Shown here piece by piece: positions 41,112 to 51,997 of a stretch of DNA of 64,000 nucleotides. Source of the stretch: Micromonospora sp. WMMD961. GTDB lineage: Bacteria; Actinomycetota; Actinomycetes; Mycobacteriales; Micromonosporaceae. The stretch lies in assembly GCF_029626145.1 (NCBI RefSeq), contig NZ_JARUBJ010000002.1, forward strand, positions 1,146,501 to 1,210,500. The letters run 5' to 3'. The translations under genes and the position numbers were made by a program. The notes beneath the pieces were generated by a model. That model was not told the origin of the DNA. It made no database searches and was given only the letters and a program-made list of their open reading frames with translations. The number at the start of each line of letters is the position of its first letter. The first letter of the stretch is position 1.

Positions 41112-42775
41112 AGGCCGAGGGCGGCGCCGACCTCGGCGCGCAGCCCGGCGACGGCCTGCGCCGCCCGGCTGCGCGCCGCCGGGACGTCACCGTCGGTGAC
41201 CGGCTCCACCACCTCGAGGTACGCCTTGAGCTTCGGCTCGGTCCCGGAGGGGCGGATCACCACCCGGGCCGACCCCGTGCGCAGGATCACCACGTCCGCC
41301 TCGGGCAGCAGGTCCCGGACGCTGTCCACCGGTTGACCGAGCAGGGTGGTCGGGGTGTGCGCGCGGATCCGGGCCATCGCGTCGGTGATCACCCGCAGGT
41401 CGTCCACCCGGGCGGAGAGCTGGTCGGTGTGGTGCACGCCGAACTCGGCGGCCAACTCGTCCAGCCGGTCGGTCAGGGTGCGACCCTGCGTCTTGAGGCC
41501 GGCGGCCAGCTCGGCCACGGTCAGCGCGGCGGTGATGCCGTCCTTGTCCCGGACGTGCTCCGGTGCGACGCAGTAGCCCAGCGCCTCCTCGTAGCCGAAC
41601 ACCAGGGGCGCGCTCCCGCCGCCGGCCCGCACGATCCACTTGAAGCCGGTGAGCGTCTCGTCGTAGGGCAGACCCCGGGCCGCGCACATCGCCCGCAGCA
41701 GTGACGACGACACGATGGTGGTCGCGTAGAGCCCGGTCACCCCTCGGCGCATCAGATGGTCGGCGAGCAGCACGCCCACCTCGTCGCCGCGCAGCATCCG
41801 CCAGCCGGCGGGTTCCTGGCGGACCACCACCGCGCACCTGTCGGCGTCCGGGTCGTTGGCGATCGCGAGGTCAGCGCCGGTGGCGTCGGCCAGGGCGATG
41901 AGCCGGTCCACCGCCCCCGGCTCCTCCGGATTGGGAAAGGACACGGTAGGAAACGCCGGGTCCGGTTCGGCCTGGTCGGGGACGATGCCGGGCACCGGGA
42001 AACCGGCGCGGGCGAAGGCGGCGGTGAGTACCGCCGCACCCACCCCGTGCAGAGGGGTGTACGCCACCGACAGGTCCCGTGGCCCGTCCGGGTCGATCAC
42101 CGCGGTGGCCCGCTCGACGTACGAGGCGACCAGGTCGTCGCCGAGCACCTGCCCGGGTCGGCCCAGCGGCACCTGGGTCAGCGGGCCGACCGATCGGATG
42201 GCCGCCTCGATGCCGGCGTCGGCAGGCGGCACGATCTGGGCGCCGGCGCCCAGTGCTCCGCCCAGCTCCGCCCCCAGGTAGACCTTGTAGCCGTTGTCCT
42301 GGGGCGGGTTGTGGCTGGCCGTGACCATCACACCGGCGACTCCGCCGAGCTGGCGCACCGCGTACGCCAGCACCGGGGTGGGCAGCGGGCGGGGCAGCAG
42401 CAGCGCCGGCCGGCCGGCCCCGGTGGCCACCTGGGCGGTGCGCTCGGCGAACTGCCGGGAGCCGTGCCGGGCGTCGTACCCGATCACCAGGGGGCCGGTG
42501 CCGCCCTGGGCCGCGAGCCAGGTGACCAGGCCGGCGGCGGCCTGGGTGACCACTGCGAGGTTCATGCCGTTCGGGCCGGCGCGCAGCGGGCCGCGCAGGC
42601 CCGCGGTGCCGAAGGTCAGCGGGCCGGCGAACCGGTCGGCCAGCTCCGGGGCGCTCGCCGGCAGCCCGTCGAGCACCGCCGTCAGCTCGTCCCGGCTGGC
42701 CGGGTCGGGGTCGTCCGCCAGCCAGCGCCGAGCTTGCTCGCGAATGTCGTCGATGTCAGTGGTGTCCGCCGCCAT
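41108..42775 (-). CDS. Phospho-sugar mutase (PGM2/phosphopentomutase-like)
   Basis: A 555-residue alpha-D-phosphohexomutase. It has active Ser in TASHNPPQDNGYK, metal loop DPDADRC, sugar loop GDEVGVLLAD and phosphate loop RPSGTEPKLKAYL. Close relatives are called phosphoglucomutase or phosphomannomutase, but PGM2-type enzymes act on (deoxy)ribose phosphates. Proximity to deoC, upp and deoA makes phosphopentomutase activity plausible, which is inference. ATG 42775 is preferred to a start five codons upstream. Confidence 0.85.
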   Translation of the reverse strand: MAADTTDIDDIREQARRWLADDPDPASRDELTAVLDGLPASAPELADRFAGPLTFGTAGLRGPLRAGPNGMNLAVVTQAAAGLVTWLAAQGGTGPLVIGYDARHGSRQFAERTAQVATGAGRPALLLPRPLPTPVLAYAVRQLGGVAGVMVTASHNPPQDNGYKVYLGAELGGALGAGAQIVPPADAGIEAAIRSVGPLTQVPLGRPGQVLGDDLVASYVERATAVIDPDGPRDLSVAYTPLHGVGAAVLTAAFARAGFPVPGIVPDQAEPDPAFPTVSFPNPEEPGAVDRLIALADATGADLAIANDPDADRCAVVVRQEPAGWRMLRGDEVGVLLADHLMRRGVTGLYATTIVSSSLLRAMCAARGLPYDETLTGFKWIVRAGGGSAPLVFGYEEALGYCVAPEHVRDKDGITAALTVAELAAGLKTQGRTLTDRLDELAAEFGVHHTDQLSARVDDLRVITDAMARIRAHTPTTLLGQPVDSVRDLLPEADVVILRTGSARVVIRPSGTEPKLKAYLEVVEPVTDGDVPAARSRAAQAVAGLRAEVGAALGL

Positions 42776-42823
42776 GCCCCTTGATAGCACGGCGGCGGAT
42801 CACCCCTGCGGGTTCCCTCCGGC

Positions 42824-44938
42824 TCAGCCGTCCCCGGTGAGCTGGAACGTCCGCACCATCTCGTCGAAGATCGGCTTGCTCTCCGCGAACTTGGCGTCGG
42901 TGGCGGTGAGGTAGAACGAGTACGCCTTGCCGCCCTCCGCCACCCCACGCCAGACACCGTGCCGCATGGCGTCGCCCTCACCGCAGGTGTATTCGAACTC
43001 GGCGGCCGGCTTGCTGGCCAGCTCGGTCGTGCTGTCGGCGCTGACCTGCTGGTACGGCTTGGCGCAGGAGGTGCTCCTGGTCTTGAGGCCGTTCTCGGCC
43101 GTCTCTACCCAGCGGACCACGTCGCTGGACCACTTCTCGGTGATGATGCGGACCTTGCGGCCGCTGTCCTCCGGGTCGATGTAGTCGGTGTAGGACCCGC
43201 CGGTGGCCTTCTTCCAGCCCTTCGGCACCATGACCTGGATCCCGCGGGCGGCGTGCTCCTGCATCTCGACGCCCGGGTTCGCCTCAGCGGACGGGGTGGG
43301 CTGCGCCGACGGGGTGCTCGGCGGGGCGTCGTCACCGCCGGAGAGCGCCACCGCGGTGAGCAGCAGCACCACGACCAGGCCGCCGGCCGCGGCGAGCTGC
43401 ACCTTGCGTGGCCAGCCCTTGACCCTGCCGACGAGCTGACCACCGGTGGCGCGGACCTTGCTCAGCGCGCCGCCGCCCGAAGCGCCACCACCCGGGGCGG
43501 GGGCGGCGGCCCAGGGCTGGCCGGTGCCCGGCACCGACCACTGGTTGCCGCCGCCGTAGGTGCCGCCGATGCGCTGGGTGGCCTCCGGCGCGCCGGTGTA
43601 GCCGACCTGCTGGGTGGCGTCGGCCGGCGTGCCGTAGGTGACCCGCTGGGTGGCGTCCGGGTGCGCGCCGGCGTCCACCCGCTGGGTGGCGTCCGCGTTG
43701 CCGCCGTAGGCGCGCCCGGCGGCCGGTCGGCCGGGTGTGGGCATCGCCCCGGTGGGTGTGTGCAGCGGGCCGGCCAACGCGTCGGCGCTGGTCTCGTCGA
43801 GCCCGGTGGCGCCGGCCGAGCCGGCGGGCGTTGGGCGTTCGCCCTGGCGCAGCGACGCCAGCCGATCGGTCAACGACTCGCCGGGGGCCAGCATGGCGGG
43901 GCCGCCGATCTGGCTGTCCGGCTTCGGCGCCGGTGGAGGTGGCGGCAGGACGGACACCGGGCGCTGCTGGACCGGCACCACGGCGTACGGATCGGTGACC
44001 GAGTGCACGGCGGTCGCGGTGCTGCCCAGCGGGCCGGCGAGCAACTCGCGCAGCATGGCCCGGGAGGTGTGCACGTCCAGCCGGCGGGCCGGGTCCTTCT
44101 CCAGCAGACCCATCAGCACGCGGGTCAGCGGGCCGCTGCGCTGGGGCGGCGCGGGCGGGTCCTCGACCACGGCGTGCATGGTCTCGATCGGGTCGCCCTT
44201 GTCGAACGGTGGCCGTCCCTCGACCGCTGTGTAGAGCGTCACACCCAGCGAGAAGAGATCGCTGGGCGGGCCGAACTCCTGGCCCATGGCCCGCTCGGGC
44301 GAGATGAAGTGCGGCGAGCCGAGCACCATGCCGGGCGTGGTGAGCTGCACGTCGGTCGGCATCCGGGCCACCCCGAAGTCGGTCAGCACGCAGCGCCCGT
44401 CGGTGCAGATCAGCACGTTGGCGGGCTTCACGTCCCGGTGCAGCACACCGATCGCGTGTGCGACCTCCAACGCGCCGAGCAGCGCGATGCCGATCTTGGC
44501 GACGGCCCGCGGCGCGACCGGCCCGTCCTCGATCACCATGTCGGCGAGGCTGCGGGCGTCCAGCAGCTCCATCACGATCCACGGTCGGCCAGCCTCGGTG
44601 ACCACGTCGTACACCTGCACCACCGCGGGGTGCTGGATGGCGGCGGCGGCGCGGGCCTCGCGCAGCGTGCGTTCGTACATGGCGTCACGGTCGCTGGGGG
44701 CCAGCCCTGGAGGCAGGACGACCTCCTTGACCGCCACGTCACGGCGCAGCAGGGTGTCTGTGGCGCGCCACACCGTGCCCATGCCGCCGTTGCCCACCGA
44801 GGACCGCAGCGAGTACCGGCCACCAATGGTGGTGCCGGGCGCCGCTCGGCCGTTGGCGGGACTGACTGGTCCGCCGCTCCACGTCGGGATCTGAGTCACA
44901 GAAAAGCCACCGGGGGAAATCGAGGGGGGCTGGGACAC
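42824..44938 (-). CDS. Membrane-anchored PknB-like serine/threonine protein kinase
   Basis: A 704-residue kinase. The catalytic domain (about 41-305) has the glycine loop GNGGMGTVWRA, VAVKEV Lys, HRDVKPAN, DFGVAR and GSPHFISPE. A linker (about 320-500) contains four ATQ(R/Q)(V/I) units. One transmembrane helix (about 507-530) follows. The extracellular domain of about 170 residues (IQVMVPKGWKK) has no PASTA repeats. It starts at GTG 44938. The linker threonines are good autophosphorylation or FHA-docking candidates. It is divergent from the mutase gene. Confidence 0.9.
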   Translation of the reverse strand: MSQPPSISPGGFSVTQIPTWSGGPVSPANGRAAPGTTIGGRYSLRSSVGNGGMGTVWRATDTLLRRDVAVKEVVLPPGLAPSDRDAMYERTLREARAAAAIQHPAVVQVYDVVTEAGRPWIVMELLDARSLADMVIEDGPVAPRAVAKIGIALLGALEVAHAIGVLHRDVKPANVLICTDGRCVLTDFGVARMPTDVQLTTPGMVLGSPHFISPERAMGQEFGPPSDLFSLGVTLYTAVEGRPPFDKGDPIETMHAVVEDPPAPPQRSGPLTRVLMGLLEKDPARRLDVHTSRAMLRELLAGPLGSTATAVHSVTDPYAVVPVQQRPVSVLPPPPPAPKPDSQIGGPAMLAPGESLTDRLASLRQGERPTPAGSAGATGLDETSADALAGPLHTPTGAMPTPGRPAAGRAYGGNADATQRVDAGAHPDATQRVTYGTPADATQQVGYTGAPEATQRIGGTYGGGNQWSVPGTGQPWAAAPAPGGGASGGGALSKVRATGGQLVGRVKGWPRKVQLAAAGGLVVVLLLTAVALSGGDDAPPSTPSAQPTPSAEANPGVEMQEHAARGIQVMVPKGWKKATGGSYTDYIDPEDSGRKVRIITEKWSSDVVRWVETAENGLKTRSTSCAKPYQQVSADSTTELASKPAAEFEYTCGEGDAMRHGVWRGVAEGGKAYSFYLTATDAKFAESKPIFDEMVRTFQLTGDG

Positions 44939-45105
44939 AACCCCCCTATCTTGCTGGTTCCGACGCCCGATGCGAAAGCCGACGCGACGGACGTTTATCG
45001 AAGTCGACAGAACGTGCCTTGTCGTTCACCTCGTGTCGACCGGTCGGGACGCACTGTGCGGTATCCCTCACCCGACGGCGTGGCCAGGCGTCCTACCATC
45101 CGGGG

Positions 45106-46689
<1,584 letters not shown>

Positions 46690-47135
46690 GCATCGCCGAC
46701 CGCTGAGCGCGGTGTGTCCATCGCGCGCAGCGGGTACCCCGACGGTCGAGCGCGAACGCACACCGTGTGCGCCCGTGCTGGGTGGCTGCGTGTGAGCGTC
46801 CTTATCCGGCTCGTTGCGGAGTGTCGTCGGCTAATTGTCGGAGTGTCAGTTCACCACCCCGACTAATGCGACAATTTGCAACAGGGGCCCCTAAGTGGCG
46901 CCGGATTCGTGACCGCCGCGATCGGTTACGCGTTGTAGGAGGTGAGGGGCGGATGACGGCGTTCGAGCACGATTTACCTGCTGTCCCGCATATCTCCGAG
47001 CGCCCCCAGCAGGGCATACGTGACGCTACGCGGTCCGATCATTACCGTAACGAGGTTGCGCAGCGTCACCGCCGGAGGTCTAGGCTGTCTGCTGTCCCCG
47101 ATGATCCATCCATTTCTAGTGATCGAGAATTCGAC
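46690..47135 (+). other. Intergenic region between mutase and amidohydrolase genes
   Basis: A 446-base gap with a terminator (46757-46771), a direct repeat CGGAGTGTC (46817-46825, 46839-46847) and an inverted repeat AATTGTCG/CGACAATT (46833-46840, 46869-46876). A frame continuous with the next gene starts at ATG 46953 behind AGGAGGTGAG. Its 61 codons include TTA, ATA, CGA and AGG and look non-coding, so I treat it as leader. Confidence 0.6.
46757..46771 (+). terminator. Terminator after the mutase gene
   Basis: CGCACAC-C-GTGTGCG is a perfect 7-bp stem about 70 bases past the stop codon; the one-base centre makes the tip strained, so some base pairs open to form the loop. Confidence 0.45.
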
Positions 47136-48395
47136 GTGACGAGTGCGTTGACGCTGCCCACGGATGGCCAGCTGGCGTCGTCCTGGCTGGAGACGCCGCC
47201 CGGCTCCCAGCCCCTGCCCCGCGACCTGGACCATCTCCTCGCGCTCCGCGTACCGGGGCTGATCGCTACTCGCCGTCACCTTCACTCGCACCCTGAGCTG
47301 TCCGGCAACGAGTTCGAGACGGCCGCGCTGATCGCCAGGGAGCTGTCGCTGGCCGGGTTGAACCCGCGCCTGTTGCCCAAGGGCAACGGCGTGATCTGCG
47401 ACGTCAACGGCAGGCCGGACGGCCCGGTGGTGGCGCTGCGCGCCGACATCGACGCCCTGCCGCTCGACGATTCCAAGGACGTGCCCTACCGGTCGACCGT
47501 GGAGGGCGTCTGCCACGCCTGCGGGCACGACGTGCACACCTCGATCCTGCTCGGCGTCGGCATGCTGCTGGCCCAGCTCGCCGACCTCGGGGAGCTGGAC
47601 GGGCGGGTCCGGCTCATCTTCCAGCCGGCCGAGGAGATCCTGCCCTGCGGCTCGCTGGAGGTCATCGAAGCCGGCGGCCTGGACGACGTGGTGCAGATCT
47701 TCGCGCTGCACTGCGACCCGAACCTGCCGGTGGGCCAGGTCGGCCTGCGGGTCGGTCCGATCACCGCCGCTGCCGACAACGTCACCGTCCGGCTCTCCGG
47801 TCCGGGTGGGCACACGGCCCGGCCGCACCTGACCGTCGACCTGGTCGACGCGCTCGGCCGGTTGATCACCGAGGTGCCCGCCCTGGTCAGTCGCCGGGTG
47901 CCGGCCAACAGTGGCCTTCTGCTGGTGTTCGGCCACGCCACGGCCGGCACCCGTTACAACGTCATCCCGTCCGAGGCGAGCGCCTCCGGCACCCTGCGGG
48001 TGATGGACCGCGACACCTGGGAGCAGGCTCCCAAGATCGTCGCTCAGGTGGTCCGCGACGTGATCGCGCCGACCGGCGCCACTGTCGACCTGGAATACCT
48101 GCGCGGCCGGCCGCCGGTGTGCAACGACTCCCGGGCCATCCAGGTGCTGACCGCCGCCACCGCCGCCGCGCTCGGCCCGGAGGGCATCGCCGAGACGCCG
48201 CAGAGCATGGGTGGTGAGGACTTCTCCTGGTACCTGGAGTACGTCCCCGGCGCCCTCGCCCGGCTCGGCGTGGGTCGCTCCGGCCCCAACGTCGACCTGC
48301 ACCGCGCCAGCTTCGACGTGGACGAGCGGGCCATCCCGGCCGGCGTACGCGTCATGGTGCAGACCGCGCTGCGGGCACTGGCAGCGGCGCGCTGA
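47136..48395 (+). CDS. M20 family amidohydrolase/peptidase
   Basis: A 419-residue dinuclear metallohydrolase of the M20D group. Motifs are RRHLHSHPELSGNEFET, ADIDALPLDD, CHACGHDVH (metal ligands), PAEE (base), LHCD and MGGEDFSWYL. Family members cleave N-acyl amino acids, hippurate or indole-acetyl conjugates; the substrate is unknown. GTG 47136 begins the family-like sequence. ATG 46953 with a strong ribosome-binding site is an alternative, but the added codons are atypical for this genome. Its end overlaps the convergent DUF4349 gene by 44 bases. Confidence 0.87.
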   Translation: MTSALTLPTDGQLASSWLETPPGSQPLPRDLDHLLALRVPGLIATRRHLHSHPELSGNEFETAALIARELSLAGLNPRLLPKGNGVICDVNGRPDGPVVALRADIDALPLDDSKDVPYRSTVEGVCHACGHDVHTSILLGVGMLLAQLADLGELDGRVRLIFQPAEEILPCGSLEVIEAGGLDDVVQIFALHCDPNLPVGQVGLRVGPITAAADNVTVRLSGPGGHTARPHLTVDLVDALGRLITEVPALVSRRVPANSGLLLVFGHATAGTRYNVIPSEASASGTLRVMDRDTWEQAPKIVAQVVRDVIAPTGATVDLEYLRGRPPVCNDSRAIQVLTAATAAALGPEGIAETPQSMGGEDFSWYLEYVPGALARLGVGRSGPNVDLHRASFDVDERAIPAGVRVMVQTALRALAAAR

Positions 48396-49299
48396 CCGGA
48401 GCGTCCGGGGCCGAGATCCTCTTCCGCCGACGCAGCACCAGAAGCAGCACCGCCACCGGTACGCCGAGCGCCAGCCAGGGCAGCAGCGCCCCCAGCACGG
48501 TGAGCAGGACGGTCAACGAGGCGACGAACGCCTTCCAGCCGCCCTTGAGCCCGACCAGGAAACCCGTCTCGGACTTCTCCTCGGTCGCCTTCTTCGTCGC
48601 CGGCCCGGCCAGCGACACGGTGATCGTGGAGAGGGCGGTCAGGTCGGCCAGTCGACGCTTCTTCGCCTCCAGCGAGGCCAGGTCGGCCTCCCGGCGACCC
48701 AGCTCGTTCTCCAACGTCACCAGGTCCGTGATCGTGGTGGCACGGGACAGCAGGCGGCGGGCACTGTCCACCCGGGCACGCTGACTCGTGATCCGGGCGT
48801 CCAGGTCGACGGTCTCCTCGGTGACGTCCTGAGTGTCGATCTCCCGGCTCTGCTGCGTGCCGAGCTTCGAGATCTCCTCCACCACGCCGGCGAACTTCGG
48901 CGCCGGCACCCGCAACTGCAACTCCGCCACCGCGTCCTCGTCAGCGCTGCGCCGCTGGTCACCGCCGACGAAGCCACCCGCCCGGGTGGCCACGGCGACG
49001 GTCTCGCGGGCGGCCACGTCCACATCGTCCACCTGCACGCGCATCGTTCCCGTGTAGATGATCGCCCGTTGGTCGACCCGCAGGTCCGGTGCGCCGGCAC
49101 CGGCCGCCTCCTGCGTCCCACCCTTCGCGGCGTCCCTGCCCGCCTCGCCAACGTCTGCCACCGCCGGTGCCTCGGCGGCCGAGCCCGCGGTGTCCTGCGC
49201 CCCGCTGTCGCTCGCACTACAACCCGTCAACACCAGTGCGGCCGCCAGTACCGCTACCGCCAGCGCTGTGCCCCGGCCTCGTACCGTCCGTCCGTCCAT
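48352..49299 (-). CDS. DUF4349 lipoprotein
   Basis: A 315-residue exported lipoprotein. The signal peptide ends in VLTGC, with a disordered Ala-rich linker to about residue 75. The DUF4349 domain (RAIIYTGTMRVQVDDVDVAA onward) contains a coiled coil (about 170-235, LENELGRREADLASLEAKKRRL). A C-terminal membrane segment and a basic tail follow. ATG 49299 has GGGAGCGGGG just upstream; ATG 49311 is also possible. Function unknown; it is likely an envelope protein with both a lipid anchor and a transmembrane helix. Confidence 0.85.
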   Translation of the reverse strand: MDGRTVRGRGTALAVAVLAAALVLTGCSASDSGAQDTAGSAAEAPAVADVGEAGRDAAKGGTQEAAGAGAPDLRVDQRAIIYTGTMRVQVDDVDVAARETVAVATRAGGFVGGDQRRSADEDAVAELQLRVPAPKFAGVVEEISKLGTQQSREIDTQDVTEETVDLDARITSQRARVDSARRLLSRATTITDLVTLENELGRREADLASLEAKKRRLADLTALSTITVSLAGPATKKATEEKSETGFLVGLKGGWKAFVASLTVLLTVLGALLPWLALGVPVAVLLLVLRRRKRISAPDAPVSAPLPVPAARSAP

Positions 49300-49413
49300 C
49301 CCCGCTCCCATCGTCGTCGTCCGGTGTGGCGATAGCTCGGACGCGCCGCACGCGTCGGCTGGTTCCGGCAGACTGCGCTGAGGACGTCACGATTCGATAA
49401 TCGAGGAGTCACG

Positions 49414-50046
49414 ATGCGACTCACCAAGTACGCCCACTCCTGCCTTCGCGTGGAGCACGACGGCGGAGTGCTCGTCGTCGACCCCGGGGTGTTCAGCGAC
49501 CCGACGGTGGCCCTGGACGGTGCGGACGCGGTGCTGATCACCCACGAACACCCGGACCACCTCGACCTGGCGGCGGTCCGCCTACAGCTCGACCGGCGGC
49601 CGTTCCCGATCCACGGTCCCGCCTCGCTCGCCGAGACCCTGGGCGACGCGGCCGAGGCCCTGCACCCGGTCACCGCCGGTCAGTCGTTCACCGCCGCCGG
49701 GGTCGCCGTCCGCGCGTACGGGGGGCGGCACGCGGTGATCCACCCGGACATCCCGGTGATCGACAACCTCGGCTACCTGATCAACGACGTCGTCTACCAC
49801 CCGGGGGACTCCCTGGTGGTGCCCGACGAGACACCCGTCGACACGCTCTTCGCCCCCATCCACGCCCCCTGGTCGAAGTTCTCCGAGGTGCTCGACTTCA
49901 TCCGCGCGGTCGCACCCCGACGTGCGTACGCCCTGCACGACGCCCTGCTCAACGACAACGGGCTGGGTGTGCTCGACCGGCAGTACACCGCGATGTCGGG
50001 CACCGACTACCAGCGGCTGGAGCCCGGCAGCCGGGTGGACGTCTGA
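49414..50046 (+). CDS. MBL-fold metallohydrolase (UlaG-like)
   Basis: A 210-residue metallo-beta-lactamase-fold hydrolase. It has HSCLRVEHDGGVLVVDPG at the start, metal motif THEHPDHLD (about 49-57) and a later GDSLVVPDETPVD. It is short and of the UlaG-like group; its substrate is unknown. ATG 49414 follows GAGGAG. It is the first of four co-directional small genes. Confidence 0.85.
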   Translation: MRLTKYAHSCLRVEHDGGVLVVDPGVFSDPTVALDGADAVLITHEHPDHLDLAAVRLQLDRRPFPIHGPASLAETLGDAAEALHPVTAGQSFTAAGVAVRAYGGRHAVIHPDIPVIDNLGYLINDVVYHPGDSLVVPDETPVDTLFAPIHAPWSKFSEVLDFIRAVAPRRAYALHDALLNDNGLGVLDRQYTAMSGTDYQRLEPGSRVDV

Positions 50047-50050
50047 CCCG

Positions 50051-51073
50051 ATGCCGGGCCCCTCGACGGAGCTGATACAGCAGCTCTACCGCACCCCGCC
50101 GGACCGGTTCGTGGCCGCCCGGGACGCCGCTGTGGCCGAAGCCCGCCGTTCCGGAGACGCGGTCACCGCCCGGCAGGTGGCCCGGCTGCGTCGTCCGACG
50201 GTGGCCGCCTGGCTGGTGAACCTGCTCGCCATCAGTCGGCCCGAGCTGGTGGCCGACCTGGTGCAACTCGCGGACGCGCTCCGCACCGCCCAGCGGGAGC
50301 TGCGCGGGCCCCGGCTGCGGGAGTTGTCCGCGCAGCGTCGGGCGGTGGTCGGTGCCCTGGTCGTCGAGGTCCGTAAGCTCGCCGCGGCGGAGCCGGACGC
50401 GCCACCGGCGGGTCGGCTGCCACTGGCCGAGGTGGAGGCGACCCTCAACGCGGCGTTCTCCGACGCCGAGGTCGCCGAGCAGGTCCGAGCGGGACGCCTG
50501 CTCCGGGCGGCCACCTACGCCGGTTTCGGCGAGGTGCCCCGGCCGCAGCTGCGGCTGGTCACCGACGACGAGGAGCGGGAGGAGAGCCGCCCTGCCCGCC
50601 GACCCGGTGCCCAGCGGGAACGCCCCGAGGCAGCCTCTCGCACGGACCGGGCAGCCTCCGGCACAGACCGGGCAGCCTCGGGCACGGACCGGGCGGCGAA
50701 GCGCGCGGAGCAGGCCGAGCGGGCTGCGCAGCGGGCGGCCCGCGCCGAGCGGGCCCGGCAGCGCCGCGCCTTGGACCGGGAGATGGCTCTGGCCCAGGCC
50801 GACCAGGAACGCGTCGAGGCCGAGCTGGCCGAGGCGGCCGCGCAGGAGCGGGACGGTGCTGGCGTACTCGACGGGATCGAGGCCGAACTGGCCGAGTTGG
50901 AGCGGCGACGGGCGGTCGCCGAGCAGGATCTCAGCCGGGCCAAACTCGCTCGGCGCGCCGCCGAGCGTGCGGTCACCTCGGCTCGGCGGCGCGCGGGTGA
51001 GGTGGAGGCGGCGATCGAGGCGTTGGCGGCCGAAGAGGGGGATGCGGACGCGGGCGTCGGCGCGGCAGACTGA
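50051..51073 (+). CDS. Coiled-coil protein, function unknown
   Basis: A 340-residue cytoplasmic protein. Residues 1-160 are helical (QLYRTPPDRFVAARDAAVAE; RLRRPTVAAWLVNLLAIS). Three TDRAASG-type repeats occur near 200-220, then a long Ala/Arg/Glu coiled coil (about 218-330). It starts four bases after the MBL-fold gene, so they are probably co-transcribed. Proteins of this layout are common in actinobacteria without an assigned function. Confidence 0.75.
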   Translation: MPGPSTELIQQLYRTPPDRFVAARDAAVAEARRSGDAVTARQVARLRRPTVAAWLVNLLAISRPELVADLVQLADALRTAQRELRGPRLRELSAQRRAVVGALVVEVRKLAAAEPDAPPAGRLPLAEVEATLNAAFSDAEVAEQVRAGRLLRAATYAGFGEVPRPQLRLVTDDEEREESRPARRPGAQRERPEAASRTDRAASGTDRAASGTDRAAKRAEQAERAAQRAARAERARQRRALDREMALAQADQERVEAELAEAAAQERDGAGVLDGIEAELAELERRRAVAEQDLSRAKLARRAAERAVTSARRRAGEVEAAIEALAAEEGDADAGVGAAD

Positions 51074-51207
51074 CCATCGATGGACGACGACGAGTGCGTG
51101 GACCGTCCACGGCGAGTGATCCCGGGTCGGGGAGTCGTCGTGGGTCACCGGTCGTGTTGTCCGAGGACGCCCCGGGCCCGCAGGCGATCCCGGTGGGCGG
51201 CGCTCGG

Positions 51208-51942
51208 ATGACACCGGAGCAGGCCGCGGCCGCCAGCAAACCCGTCGTGCTCGACCTGGGTGACGCGTTCAGCCGGGACCCGACCACGCTGCGCCGGGCC
51301 CGGTTGCTCGGCATCTCCGGCTGGGCGTTCTACATCGGCGGCCGGGCCGGTGCCCTCGGCGATGTGCGGGCCGAGACCGCCGCTGCCGCCCTCGGCTTCC
51401 TCGCCCCGGACGCCGTCGCCGATGGTTGGGACGCCGCAGGCCGGGTCATCCCGCCGATCGAGGTGGCCGCCGCGAGTCTCGCCGAGTGCTGCCGGTGGGG
51501 GGCGCAGCAGCTCGATGCCCTGCCCGACACCGAGCGCCTGGCGGCACTCGTCGAACGGGCGGTGGCCGCCGCGGACGCCAGCGGAATGCCGCTCTTCGCC
51601 GCCTGGCGGGCCATGCCGCTGCCGGACCGCAGTCCGGGGGCCCGGACCGCCGCCGGGCTGCGACTGCTGCGCGAACACTTCACCGGCGCCTACCTGTTGG
51701 CGGTGCGCGCCGCCGGGATGACCGCGCTGGAGGCGGTGCTGTCCGGGCCGGAGGGGGAGGCCGGGGCGGTGGCCTGCGGCTGGCCGCCGCCGTACCCGCC
51801 GATCGGGCCCTTGGTACGTCGGCGACTCTGGGCCGAGGCCGTGACCAACAGGCTGGCCGCGCCGGCGTTCACCGCCCTCGGCCCCGCCGACTGCACCGAA
51901 CTGGTGGAGTTGCTGCACCGCACCCGGGCCGCTCTCACCTGA
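51208..51942 (+). CDS. SCO6745-like helical protein
   Basis: A 244-residue protein with the pattern LGISGWAFYIGGRAGALGDV followed by ALGFLAPDAVADGWDAAG, as in the SCO6745 family of uncharacterised actinobacterial proteins. ATG 51208 is the cleanest start; GTG 51154 is an in-frame alternative, and neither has a strong ribosome-binding site. No membrane segment is predicted. The family match is by eye. Confidence 0.65.
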   Translation: MTPEQAAAASKPVVLDLGDAFSRDPTTLRRARLLGISGWAFYIGGRAGALGDVRAETAAAALGFLAPDAVADGWDAAGRVIPPIEVAAASLAECCRWGAQQLDALPDTERLAALVERAVAAADASGMPLFAAWRAMPLPDRSPGARTAAGLRLLREHFTGAYLLAVRAAGMTALEAVLSGPEGEAGAVACGWPPPYPPIGPLVRRRLWAEAVTNRLAAPAFTALGPADCTELVELLHRTRAALT

Positions 51943-51997
51943 GCCCGGCCGGAAAAAGGGCGGCGTCCGACGAGGTTGGCTGACAGGATGCTCTGCC

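Noticed and set aside
46953..47135. N-terminal extension of the M20 gene from ATG 46953
   Set aside because: Despite a strong ribosome-binding site, the codons (TTA, ATA, CGA, AGG) and composition do not match this genome's coding style. It is kept as an alternative only.
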